From: Bacillota bacterium
GTDB lineage: Bacteria > Bacillota > Clostridia > Lachnospirales > Lachnospiraceae
DNA length: 46,568 nucleotides
Direction: 5' to 3'
Assembly: GCA_023436065.1 (NCBI GenBank)
Contig: JAEZKU010000007.1
Location: forward strand, 1 to 46,568
In this document: in pieces, positions 14,724 to 22,335 of the stretch
Layout: each line of letters starts with the position of its first letter
Position numbering within the stretch: position 1 is the first letter of the stretch
Position numbers and translations under genes: made by a program
The notes under the pieces: model-generated
Database searches by the model: none
What the model saw: only the letters and a program-made list of their open reading frames with translations
What the model was told of the DNA's origin: nothing

Positions 14724-15500
14724 TTGAAGAGCGTATGGAAGAATTTTAATAAATATCGTTTTTTATTGGGGGAACTGGTAAAGAAGGATATAAAACTGAA
14801 GTACCGCAGATCTTATCTGGGTATTCTTTGGACCCTGCTGGAACCACTATTGACTACGGCTGTTCTGACGGTTGTGTTCTCCAACCTGTTAGGCAGGGGT
14901 GGAAAAACCTTTCCTGTGTATATCCTGACAGGCAGGTTGTTATATACCTTTTTCTCGAACGCTACTAAGGCGGCGATGAAATCTGTCCGAAGCAACAGTG
15001 CTATGATTAAGAAGGTATATGTACCGAAGTACATCTATCCCTTCTCTTCGATTCTGTCTAATTATGTGATTTTTTTGATATCCCTGATCATTCTGTTCCT
15101 GGCGGCCATTCTCTTCAGTGTGATGCCGACCTGGTATTTATTACAGATACTCGTACCATTGGTGATGATTTTGATACTCTCCTTAGGTGTCGGTATGATT
15201 TTGGCAACCTTAGCCGTATTCTTCAGGGATCTGGAATATCTATGGAGCGTGGCACTGATGCTGATCATGTACACCTGCGGTATCTTCTATCATGTAGAGG
15301 ATTTAAAGCTCGGGGAACATGCCTGGATCTTTAATCTGAATCCGCTTTATCTGATTATTGTGAATTTCAGAGATGCGGTATTTGGCAATCCCTTGAACCG
15401 GGAAGCTTTGATTTTATCTGCAGTCTATAGCTTCGGCGCTTTGCTGATCGGTATCCTGCTGTTTTACAAAAAGCAAGATGATTTTATCCTAAATATATAA
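14724..15500 (+). CDS. Teichoic-acid type ABC exporter, permease (TagG/ABC-2 family)
   Basis: This is the membrane half of an ABC-2 polysaccharide/teichoic-acid exporter with about six hydrophobic segments. The N-terminal signature LVKKDIKLKYRRSYLGILWTLLEP is typical of TagG, RfbD and KpsM permeases. The C-terminus ends LLFYKKQDDFILNI. A TTG start at 14724 is preferred because GGAGG (14714-14718) lies 5 bases upstream; in-frame ATGs at 14709 and 14712 would put that site inside the coding region and have no ribosome site. The product is then 258 residues. It is followed 37 bases later by its ATPase. It probably moves the lipid-linked polymer made by the neighbouring transferases to the outer face. 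Confidence 0.9.
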   Translation: MKSVWKNFNKYRFLLGELVKKDIKLKYRRSYLGILWTLLEPLLTTAVLTVVFSNLLGRGGKTFPVYILTGRLLYTFFSNATKAAMKSVRSNSAMIKKVYVPKYIYPFSSILSNYVIFLISLIILFLAAILFSVMPTWYLLQILVPLVMILILSLGVGMILATLAVFFRDLEYLWSVALMLIMYTCGIFYHVEDLKLGEHAWIFNLNPLYLIIVNFRDAVFGNPLNREALILSAVYSFGALLIGILLFYKKQDDFILNI

Positions 15501-15537
15501 TCGGTAGAGCGTTACGCTTGGTAGAACGGAGGATTTT

Positions 15538-16290
15538 GTGAAGGAAAAAGTTTTAACGGTTGAACATGTCAGTATGAAATTCAACCTTATGGAAAAGAAG
15601 GTTGACAATTTAAAAGAATATTTTATCAAGCTGGTAAAAAACGAGCTGCGGTATCAGGAGTTCTGGGCCTTGCAGGACATCAGCTTTACTGTGAATAAAG
15701 GGGACAGGTTAGGTATCCTTGGTCTTAACGGTGCCGGTAAAAGTACTTTGCTGAAGATCATTGCCGGAGTACTGAAAGCCACGGAGGGTACAGTCAACAT
15801 CAAGGGAAAGATCGTACCTTTACTTGAGCTGGGAGCCGGCTTTGATCCGCAATATACCGGTGCTGAGAATATCTATCTGTACGGAGCGGTACTGGGATAT
15901 TCGAAGGATTTCATCCGGGAAAAATATGATGAGATCGTTGCCTTTTCCGAATTAGGAGATTTTATCAATGTGCCGGTAAAGAATTATTCTTCCGGTATGA
16001 AGGCCAGACTCGGATTTTCCATAGCCACTATTGTAGAGCCGGAAATCCTGATTTTGGACGAGGTATTGTCCGTAGGTGACGCAAAGTTCAAGAAGAAGAG
16101 CGAGAAGAAGATTAAGGCGATGTTTGATAAAGGGGTCACCGTACTTTTTGTATCTCACTCGTTAGAGCAGGTGAATCGCCTGTGTAATTGCGCGATCTTA
16201 TTGGAAAAGGGCAGGCTGATCGCCAAGGGAAAGGTTAAGGATGTCAGTGCAATCTATGAAGCTAAGATTAATGACGCCGAGAATAATTAA
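15538..16290 (+). CDS. Teichoic-acid type ABC exporter, ATPase (TagH/Wzt-like)
   Basis: This is a 250-residue ATPase partner of the preceding permease. Walker A is LGLNGAGKST (about 60-69), the signature is YSSGMKARLGFS (about 150), and Walker B is EILILDEVLSVGD (about 165-177), with the switch His in LFVSHSLEQV. The extra N-terminal stretch before the core (VSMKFNLMEKKVDNLKEYFIKLVKNELRYQEFWAL) is typical of TagH/Wzt-type export ATPases. It lacks the long C-terminal extension of Bacillus TagH. The start is GTG at 15538 with ACGGAGGATTTT upstream; no better ATG is present. Confidence 0.92.
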   Translation: MKEKVLTVEHVSMKFNLMEKKVDNLKEYFIKLVKNELRYQEFWALQDISFTVNKGDRLGILGLNGAGKSTLLKIIAGVLKATEGTVNIKGKIVPLLELGAGFDPQYTGAENIYLYGAVLGYSKDFIREKYDEIVAFSELGDFINVPVKNYSSGMKARLGFSIATIVEPEILILDEVLSVGDAKFKKKSEKKIKAMFDKGVTVLFVSHSLEQVNRLCNCAILLEKGRLIAKGKVKDVSAIYEAKINDAENN

Positions 16291-16398
16291 GGGAATAATT
16301 GAGGCATTGCAAGCTTGTGGCAAAGGCCAGGTGAGTGAGGAATTCATGAGCATATTTATACTCATGATAAAAATAAATAATAAGAATCGTCATTTTCG

Positions 16399-16452
16399 AA
16401 AGGAGGATACGTTCCTGATCAGCTTAGCTTAGGGAACGTGCATTATGAAATG
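16399..16452 (+). promoter_or_regulatory. Shine-Dalgarno separated from the tagD start by a hairpin
   Basis: AAAGGAGG (16399-16406) is the only strong ribosome site near tagD, but the ATG is at 16450. Between them ACGTTCC (16409-16415) pairs with GGAACGT (16433-16439), with wobble pairs extending it. Folding removes about 33 bases and leaves about 10 between the site and ATG 16450. ATGAAATGA (16445-16453) also gives a two-codon frame overlapping the tagD start. Confidence 0.5.
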
Positions 16453-16857
16453 AAGAAAGTAATTACGTATGGTACTTATGATTTACTGCATGTAGGACAT
16501 ATTAATCTGTTAAGAAGAGCCAAGGAGCTTGGAGATTATCTTGTAGTAGTTCTTTCCTCCGATGAGTTCAATGCGATTAAGCATAAGACAGCTTATCATT
16601 GCTATGAGGACCGAAAGATTATACTTGAAGCAATTAAGTATGTGGATGAAGTTCTCCCGGAATATACCTGGGAGCAGAAGATTCAGGATGTGGTAGACAA
16701 TCAGATTGATGTTTTTGTCATGGGAGATGACTGGAAGGGTCAGTTCGATTTCCTCAAGGATTATTGCGAGGTAGTATATCTTCCCCGTACGGAGGGTATT
16801 TCAACTTCAAAGATCAAGCACGATCTTAATCTGGGTGTTCCTAAGAAATCCGAATAG
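16450..16857 (+). CDS. tagD: Glycerol-3-phosphate cytidylyltransferase
   Basis: It makes CDP-glycerol from CTP and glycerol-3-phosphate, the donor for the glycerophosphotransferases around it. The 135-residue product has the typical TagD length. Cytidylyltransferase motifs are GTYDLLHVGHINLLRRAKELGD, with the HxGH (HVGH) active site near residue 14-17, then RTEGISTSKI (about 115-124) with the ISTSKI signature. The start MKKVITYGTYDLLHVGH at 16450 matches the family beginning; an upstream GTG at 16438 lies inside a hairpin. It is separated from the exporter by 159 bases without a clear promoter or terminator. Confidence 0.96.
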   Translation: MKKVITYGTYDLLHVGHINLLRRAKELGDYLVVVLSSDEFNAIKHKTAYHCYEDRKIILEAIKYVDEVLPEYTWEQKIQDVVDNQIDVFVMGDDWKGQFDFLKDYCEVVYLPRTEGISTSKIKHDLNLGVPKKSE

Positions 16858-16876
16858 AGGAGAGTAAGAACCACTT

Positions 16877-18076
16877 ATGGATGCAGCAAAAGAAATTGTA
16901 AAAAAACTAAAGAGGCTAGCGAGAAAATCGGTATTATTTCTCTACAGACTCGCAGTAAAGCTCCTGCCGATCAATAAAAGAATCATTCTTTTCGAAAGCA
17001 ATCTCGGCAGAAATTATACCGGCAGTCCCAAAGCGATCTATGAAGAGATGGTGCGACAGGGACTGGACCTGAAATACCGTTGTTATTTCATCCTGGAGCA
17101 TCCGGAGACCAACATACCCGGGGCGGCCAGGACTGTAAAGAGAACCAGACTGAAATACTTCTATTTGTTTGCTGTAGCCGGTACGTGGGTTTGTGATACC
17201 AGATTACCCAAATATATTATCAAGAGACCGGAATGTACTTATATCCAGACCTGGCATGGGACGCCTTTAAAGAAGCTGGCGCTGGACATGGATACTGTTC
17301 ATATGGCGGGAGAGAAGGGAATAGAAAATTATAAAAAGAATTTCTATGATAACGCCCAGACCTGGGATTACCTGATCTCTCAGAATCATTTTTCCACGGA
17401 AATCTTTCGCAGGGCCTTTGCCTTCGGTAAGGAGATGCTGGAGATAGGGTATCCCAGAAACGATGTGCTTTTTGCGAAGAATAATGAAAAGGATATCAAG
17501 GAATTAAAGAAAAAACTCGGGATCCCTTTAGATAAACGTGTCATTCTTTATGCGCCTACCTGGCGCGATAATGAGTTCTACGGCAAGGGTAAGTATAAGT
17601 TCAATCCCTCTCTGGATTTTAACGCCTTGCGGGACAGTCTGGGTGACGACACTGTGATGATCGTGAAATATCACTATCTGGTGATGGATCAGATCGACTG
17701 GACTCCTTATCAGGGATTTATCTATTCCTGTGATTTAAGCTATGATATCTCCGATCTGTATCTTGTATCGGATATGATGATTACGGATTATTCCTCGGTC
17801 ATGTTCGATTACAGCCTGCTGAAGCGACCAATGCTGTTTTTCTGTTATGATTTGGAGGATTATAAGGATTCGCTTCGCGGCTTTTATTTCGACTTCCTGG
17901 CAGAGGCACCCGGCCCGGTAACCCAGACGACGGAGGAATTAATCGCTTCGATTAAAAACTATGATCCCAGTCTCTACAAGGAGAAACAGGAGGCGTTTTA
18001 CCGGAAGTATAATCATGCAGATGACGGACATGCTTCCGAAAAGGTTGTGGAGCTGATCCAGAGGAAGATGCTATGA
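16877..18076 (+). CDS. CDP-glycerol glycerophosphotransferase family protein (TagB/TagF-like)
   Basis: The product is 399 residues. Its N-terminus is amphipathic and basic (EIVKKLKRLARKSVLFLYRLAVKLLP), suiting monotopic membrane association. Conserved motifs: FESNLGRNYTGSPKAIYEEM (about 38-57), TWHGTPLKKLALDMD (about 124), LYAPTWRDNEFYGKGKYKF (about 230), MITDYSSVMFDYSLLKRPM (about 300) and DDGHASEKV at the end. It transfers glycerol-phosphate from CDP-glycerol to a lipid-linked acceptor or growing chain. It closely resembles the C-terminal half of the fusion at 12405 but lacks the GT2 part. The next gene overlaps it by 4 bases (ATGA), indicating coupled translation. Primer versus polymerase role cannot be assigned. 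Confidence 0.92.
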   Translation: MDAAKEIVKKLKRLARKSVLFLYRLAVKLLPINKRIILFESNLGRNYTGSPKAIYEEMVRQGLDLKYRCYFILEHPETNIPGAARTVKRTRLKYFYLFAVAGTWVCDTRLPKYIIKRPECTYIQTWHGTPLKKLALDMDTVHMAGEKGIENYKKNFYDNAQTWDYLISQNHFSTEIFRRAFAFGKEMLEIGYPRNDVLFAKNNEKDIKELKKKLGIPLDKRVILYAPTWRDNEFYGKGKYKFNPSLDFNALRDSLGDDTVMIVKYHYLVMDQIDWTPYQGFIYSCDLSYDISDLYLVSDMMITDYSSVMFDYSLLKRPMLFFCYDLEDYKDSLRGFYFDFLAEAPGPVTQTTEELIASIKNYDPSLYKEKQEAFYRKYNHADDGHASEKVVELIQRKML

Positions 18077-19218
18077 AAAAGACGATCGGGTATTACCTGT
18101 TTGCATTGATCTATCAGATCTGCAGGCTGGTACCTGTCAAAAAGAACAGAGTTTTCTGTATTATGACCCACGACGATGGGGAGGGCAGCAATGTCAGTAT
18201 TGTCTATCAGGCGATGCTAAAGGCGGATGTAAACTATAGCTTCTCCTTCCTTACCCAGAGCGATGTAAGGGCGGTGGAAAGCTTTTCGAATGCCAGATGC
18301 CTCATCAACTTTTTCTTTCGCAAGCCTTATCAGCTTGCAAGAGCGGAAATCATATTGATGGACAATGTATTCCTACCCTATGCTTATCTTCGCAGAAGAA
18401 AAGGAACCAAGGTGATACAACTGTGGCACGGAACCGGTACCATTAAGAAATTCGGGCAGGATACGAACACAGGGAAGCTGAAAAGCCTGGAAAAGAGGGC
18501 GAATTCGAATATCACCCACCTGATTGTGAATTCACCTGCGATGAAGGGACTATACGCCGGAGCTTTTGGGGTCAAGGAGGAGAAGGTCCATGCCCTGGGA
18601 CTTCCCAAGAGTGATGAATTCTTCAGAAGAATAAATGAGATTGAGATTTGCAAAGAGAATGCCTACAAGAATGAAATCTATCAAAGATATGGGATACCTT
18701 CAAATAAAAAGCTAATCCTATATGCACCAACCTTCCGGGATAATAAAGAGCAGAATCCCAGACTGATTGAGCTTCTGGAGGAATTGGGACAGAAGCTGCC
18801 GGATGAGTACTGCCTTGGACTGCGTCTGCATCCGCATATTGCTCATTCCTTCGAAGAACAGCAGTTAGGCAAGAATATCTGCCAGATGTCGTTTGAACAG
18901 GATGTCAATACCGTATTGATGGCAGCAGACCTTTTGATTACGGATTATTCCTCCATCATCTTCGAGTATTGCCTGCTAAAGCGTCCGATGATATTCTATG
19001 CATATGATTTTGAGGATTTCTCGGATCAGGGAAGAGGCTTCTATTATAATTATGAGGAATTTGTACCGGGACCCGTAGCATATAGCTGCAGGGAAGTGCT
19101 GGACATCATCAGGAACGGAGCATTTCAGACGAATAGGATAGAAGAGTTCATAAGCGATCATTACATGTATACAGACGGAAATGCGACAGACCGCCTTATG
19201 GAGCTTCTGAAGCAATAA
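18073..19218 (+). CDS. Divergent CDP-glycerol glycerophosphotransferase family protein
   Basis: This 381-residue protein of the same superfamily as its neighbour is more divergent. Conserved motifs are QLWHGTGTIKKFGQDT (about 115), LYAPTFRDNKEQ (about 216), RLHPHIAHSF (about 255) and LITDYSSIIFEYCLLKRPM (about 287). The N-terminus has a short hydrophobic segment (IGYYLFALIYQICRLVPV). WHGT-G and TFRD replace the WHGTP and TWRD of the other two copies. It may therefore use another acceptor or a different CDP-alditol. It is the third family member in the cluster, the last gene before a strong bidirectional terminator, and it starts within the stop codon of the preceding gene. Confidence 0.88.
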   Translation: MKKTIGYYLFALIYQICRLVPVKKNRVFCIMTHDDGEGSNVSIVYQAMLKADVNYSFSFLTQSDVRAVESFSNARCLINFFFRKPYQLARAEIILMDNVFLPYAYLRRRKGTKVIQLWHGTGTIKKFGQDTNTGKLKSLEKRANSNITHLIVNSPAMKGLYAGAFGVKEEKVHALGLPKSDEFFRRINEIEICKENAYKNEIYQRYGIPSNKKLILYAPTFRDNKEQNPRLIELLEELGQKLPDEYCLGLRLHPHIAHSFEEQQLGKNICQMSFEQDVNTVLMAADLLITDYSSIIFEYCLLKRPMIFYAYDFEDFSDQGRGFYYNYEEFVPGPVAYSCREVLDIIRNGAFQTNRIEEFISDHYMYTDGNATDRLMELLKQ

Positions 19219-19303
19219 ACCGGTGTCGGTTGCAGATGGTTGGCATTCTATAATAGTAATCAAAATAGAAGTTGAATAGATTTGAGCAAAGATGAAATAG
19301 AAA

Positions 19304-19358
19304 TTGAATAGAAATCGTATAGAAATTGAATGGAATTTGAATAGAAATCGTATAGAAA
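19304..19358 (+). repeat. AT-rich direct repeats before the convergent terminator
   Basis: TTGAATAGAAATCGTATAGA at 19304 recurs exactly at 19337 (period 33; the match is 22 bases, to 19325 and 19358). Shorter related units (AATAGAAATTG, AATAGATTTGA) begin at about 19274. The run leads directly into the terminator stem. No coding role was seen. Confidence 0.6.
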
Positions 19359-19397
19359 GTGAAAGGACCGGGAATGCCGGTCCTTTCACTTTCTATA
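19351..19397. terminator. Very long bidirectional terminator
   Basis: Arms of 21 bases, 19351-19371 and 19377-19397, are perfectly complementary (core GTGAAAGGACCGG/CCGGTCCTTTCAC) around the loop GAATG. It lies between the convergent teichoic-acid cluster and the LCP gene and should end transcripts from both sides. Confidence 0.85.
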
Positions 19398-19462
19398 TCT
19401 TACTGAAACTTAAACAGTCTCGTGGTTTTATCTCATCCTATTGTTGTTTTCGTTTTTCGCTA

Positions 19463-20479
19463 TTACTTTCTGATGCTCTCGATATAGGAGGAGTATTCCT
19501 GTACGGTGGAGCTGGGTACATAGCCGGTTTCGTTAAACAGGAATTCATGCAGCTTAGTCACATTCGCTGACAAATCAATCGGGAATACATAGGAAACCTT
19601 TTTATATGTATGAGCATCCTTTTCAAATGGAAATCCTGTATTATCCACGATGTCATAGGAAAGTACATCCTTTGCCAGGGAGAGGAGATCAGCTGTGGAC
19701 AGGTTCGTATATACCTGGGGAAGCATTTCGTCAATTATTTTATTGATTGTTGCGAGATCGGACTTCTTGATCTTCTCAAACATCTTTGTGACTACGATTC
19801 TCTGACGTTCCGCACGTTTAAAATCACCGCCCTTGGTATAACGGATTCTTGCATAGGCGGTTGCCTGTGTACCGTTCACCAGCTGGGTACCGGCGGATTT
19901 TAAGCCTGGGACATCGGTTCCGTTGATTTTATTTAATGATCTGACATAGCCATTTAGGTATTTTAACTCGCTGTTGGTGATATCCAGTTCAATACCGCCG
20001 ATCATATCGATTGCCTTTACGATGGCATCGAAATTCACTGTGACGAATTCTTTGACATCCAGATCGAAATTGGTGTTGATGGTACTGAGTGCCAGTGAAT
20101 AACCACCCTTGAAATAAGCAGCATTGATTTTCGTATATTCCTCACCGGGTATGTTCACGTAGGTATCACGGTAGATCGAGGCAAGTTTTACATCCTTTGT
20201 CTTGTTGTTGATGCTTGCTATAATGATGGTATCACTGTGGGTGCTTTTCTCTAAAGCATTTTCTCTGGAGTCAACACCAAATAATGCGATATTGCGATAA
20301 CCCTTCAGTTCGACCTCCGCATTGGTCTGAATGCTTGCATCGTCACTGTTATCAAAACGGATCTTGGTCATTTTATCGTATATATAAACTCCGACAAAAA
20401 GTAGCAGAATGATTAATATCTCTACGACTAGAATGATCAATAGTTTACTTTTCTTCTTTTTCTTTTCTTCTTGTGCCAT
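19463..20479 (-). CDS. LytR-CpsA-Psr (LCP) family cell-wall polymer ligase
   Basis: LCP enzymes move polyprenyl-phosphate-linked polymers such as wall teichoic acid onto peptidoglycan. This one has 338 residues: a Lys-rich cytosolic start (MAQEEKKKKKSK), one membrane helix (LLIILVVEILIILLLFVGVYIY) and an extracellular LCP domain. Family hallmarks are NIALFGVDSRE (about 60-70), SDTIIIASINNKTKDVKLASIYRDTYVNIPG and YARIRYTKGGDFKRAERQR with the Arg pair of the active site. The gene points toward the CDP-glycerol cluster, which it converges on, so it is the natural candidate for anchoring that polymer. It is the second gene of a two-gene minus-strand unit, 46 bases after the glycosylphosphotransferase gene. 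Confidence 0.93.
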   Translation of the reverse strand: MAQEEKKKKKSKLLIILVVEILIILLLFVGVYIYDKMTKIRFDNSDDASIQTNAEVELKGYRNIALFGVDSRENALEKSTHSDTIIIASINNKTKDVKLASIYRDTYVNIPGEEYTKINAAYFKGGYSLALSTINTNFDLDVKEFVTVNFDAIVKAIDMIGGIELDITNSELKYLNGYVRSLNKINGTDVPGLKSAGTQLVNGTQATAYARIRYTKGGDFKRAERQRIVVTKMFEKIKKSDLATINKIIDEMLPQVYTNLSTADLLSLAKDVLSYDIVDNTGFPFEKDAHTYKKVSYVFPIDLSANVTKLHEFLFNETGYVPSSTVQEYSSYIESIRK

Positions 20480-20525
20480 TGCTTTGTCTTTTCCCTTGCC
20501 TTTCCGGTTGATTGTTCAATAAGCT

Positions 20526-21947
20526 TTAATATGCATTCTTATTGATGAAACCTTTGAATATTGTTAAAAACATAATTTTAAAATCAAGCCCTAAGGTCCA
20601 ATTCTCGATATAAAAGAGGTCATGGTCAATTCGCTTACGGATCGAGGTATCACCCCGATAACCGTTGATCTGTGCCCAGCCGGTGAGACCCGGAGATACC
20701 TGGTGCTTTATCATATAACGAGGAATTTCTTCCTTGAACTTGTCCACGAAAAACGGGCGTTCCGGTCTTGGGCCGACCAGACTCATATCTCCCTTCAACA
20801 CATTGAAAAACTGAGGGAATTCGTCGATGCTGGTTTTACGGATGAACTTACCGATTCCGGTAACGCGGGGATCGTTCTTGGTTGTCCAGGCTTTCTTCTC
20901 ATCATTGTCACGTTGGAGTTCCATGGAACGAAATTTATACATCTTAAACTGCTTGTTATGCTTACCGATCCGGACCTGCGTGAAAATGACGGGGCCGGGT
21001 GAGGTTATCTTAATAATCGCAGCCACGAGCAGCATCGGTATCGCGAAGATAATCAGTGCAAAGCTTGCTCCTGCTATATCGACGATTCTCTTGACAATTC
21101 GGTTGTAGGTATTGCTGAGAGGAACATTTCTTATATTAATAACAGGAAGTCCGAACAAATCCTCTGTATAGGGAGTGGTCGGAATGAAACTGTAATAATC
21201 GGGGATAAACTTTGTATGGACACCGGATTTTTCACAGATGGCCACGATTTTCTCAAGCTTTTCATATTCATCGACACTTAAAGTGATGGCTATTTCGTCC
21301 AAATTCATCTTTAACAGGAAGGCTTCAAGGTGGGATATGCTTCCGATGACAGGGACCTTCTTATACATGGTTCCGACTTCGATGTTATCATCCAGAATTC
21401 CATGAATGTAATAACCCCACTGAGGATTGGAAAAAATCCTGTCTATATACGCCTCAGCTGCATGTCCGTAACCGACCATAAGGACATGCTTCAGATTATA
21501 TCCCTTACGCCTAGCAATTCTTAAGGCCTGTGCAAGAGACATTCTTGCTGCAACACTGAGAAGAATATTCAGGCAATAGAATAAACCAAGAAAGTATCGT
21601 GAAATATTAAATTCCTTCGTAATATACAGGTAGGAGAAGTAGAATGCGATACCAAAGGTATTGGCAAGGATAATGTTAAATATCTCGATCCATCTTCGCT
21701 TACCTCGTTTTGGTGTATAAAGATGAGCAAAATAATATATAAATAAATATAAAGGGACCAAAAAAATCAGGCTCTGGGCATAGACACCGAGAGGATAGAA
21801 GGTCCGCGGCTCAACCCGAAACCGGGTAAGATAAGTTAAAGGACTATAAAATCGAAGATAATAGGTCAGAAGGTAAGCAATAACGATAATACAGGCATCC
21901 ATAATAACATGAACTCTGTTGAACATTTTTTGATTATCTTTAATCAT
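20526..21947 (-). CDS. Polyprenyl glycosylphosphotransferase (undecaprenyl-phosphate sugar transferase)
   Basis: The product is 473 residues with the WbaP/exopolysaccharide initiating-enzyme layout. Four or five N-terminal membrane segments (about 12-140) precede a CoA-binding-like middle domain (HVLMVGYGHAAEAYIDRI, about 155). The catalytic C-terminus contains KRIVDIAGASFAL, SPGPVIFTQVRIGKHNKQFKMYKFRSM, KTSIDEFPQFFNVLKGDMSLVGPRPERP and PGLTGWAQINGYRGDT. It transfers a sugar-1-phosphate onto undecaprenyl phosphate, starting a lipid-linked polymer. The ribosome site AGTAGGTG lies 6 bases before the ATG. With the downstream LCP gene and the facing glycerol-phosphate cluster, it may supply the linkage unit in place of TagO; that is inference. 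Confidence 0.93.
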   Translation of the reverse strand: MIKDNQKMFNRVHVIMDACIIVIAYLLTYYLRFYSPLTYLTRFRVEPRTFYPLGVYAQSLIFLVPLYLFIYYFAHLYTPKRGKRRWIEIFNIILANTFGIAFYFSYLYITKEFNISRYFLGLFYCLNILLSVAARMSLAQALRIARRKGYNLKHVLMVGYGHAAEAYIDRIFSNPQWGYYIHGILDDNIEVGTMYKKVPVIGSISHLEAFLLKMNLDEIAITLSVDEYEKLEKIVAICEKSGVHTKFIPDYYSFIPTTPYTEDLFGLPVINIRNVPLSNTYNRIVKRIVDIAGASFALIIFAIPMLLVAAIIKITSPGPVIFTQVRIGKHNKQFKMYKFRSMELQRDNDEKKAWTTKNDPRVTGIGKFIRKTSIDEFPQFFNVLKGDMSLVGPRPERPFFVDKFKEEIPRYMIKHQVSPGLTGWAQINGYRGDTSIRKRIDHDLFYIENWTLGLDFKIMFLTIFKGFINKNAY

Positions 21948-22152
21948 ATCGACACCTACTTTATATAATTTTGCTTAATAGTCGCATTTACTTTTGATTA
22001 ACTTCTCTACTATAATACATGATTGTTCAGATTTCAACAACAAAATTTTTCTTAAGAAAGTTTTACGAAGTGCTGACTTTTTATTGATTTTCCTCATTTT
22101 TTCACAAACTGTACACAATGTGCTGTTAAACTATGAAATAGAGTAGTAAGGA

Positions 22153-22277
22153 GACAAAAGGTCGTGTCACCGGAGGTGACTCGATAAACGAGCACAAGAA
22201 AGTCTCCGGAAAGACGCCTTTCCGAGGACTTTCTTATGCTCGTTATCCGGTTGATTGTATCAACCGGACCTTTTGTC
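22153..22277. other. 125-base inverted-repeat element folding as a perfect four-way junction
   Basis: Outer stem: GACAAAAGGTC (22153-22163) with GACCTTTTGTC (22267-22277), 11 bp. Inside are three hairpins almost without spacers. A: GTCACC/GGTGAC (22166-22180, loop GGA). B: a long arm, 22183-22204 with 22227-22247, topped by CGGAAA/TTTCCG (22207-22224). C: CGGTTGAT/ATCAACCG (22248-22266, loop TGT). Only four junction bases are unpaired. There is no T-run, so it is not a terminator. It stands 58 bases before htrA in a 388-base gene-free stretch. It could be a structured 5' leader RNA, an independent RNA, or a small non-autonomous mobile element (GGA flanks both sides). I do not recognise it. 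Confidence 0.7.
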
Positions 22278-22335
22278 GGACTTATCATATCAAACTTCAC
22301 AAAGTATCAATATTTCTGTAGAAAGGAGAAACCAT

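Noticed and set aside
16241..16432. Open frame of 63 codons overlapping the exporter ATPase end
   Set aside because: It overlaps the ATPase in another frame, has no ribosome site and a random-looking translation.
22255..22335. Longer N-terminus for HtrA starting from a TTG
   Set aside because: It would begin within the junction element. The strong AAAGGAGAA site fits the ATG at 22336.
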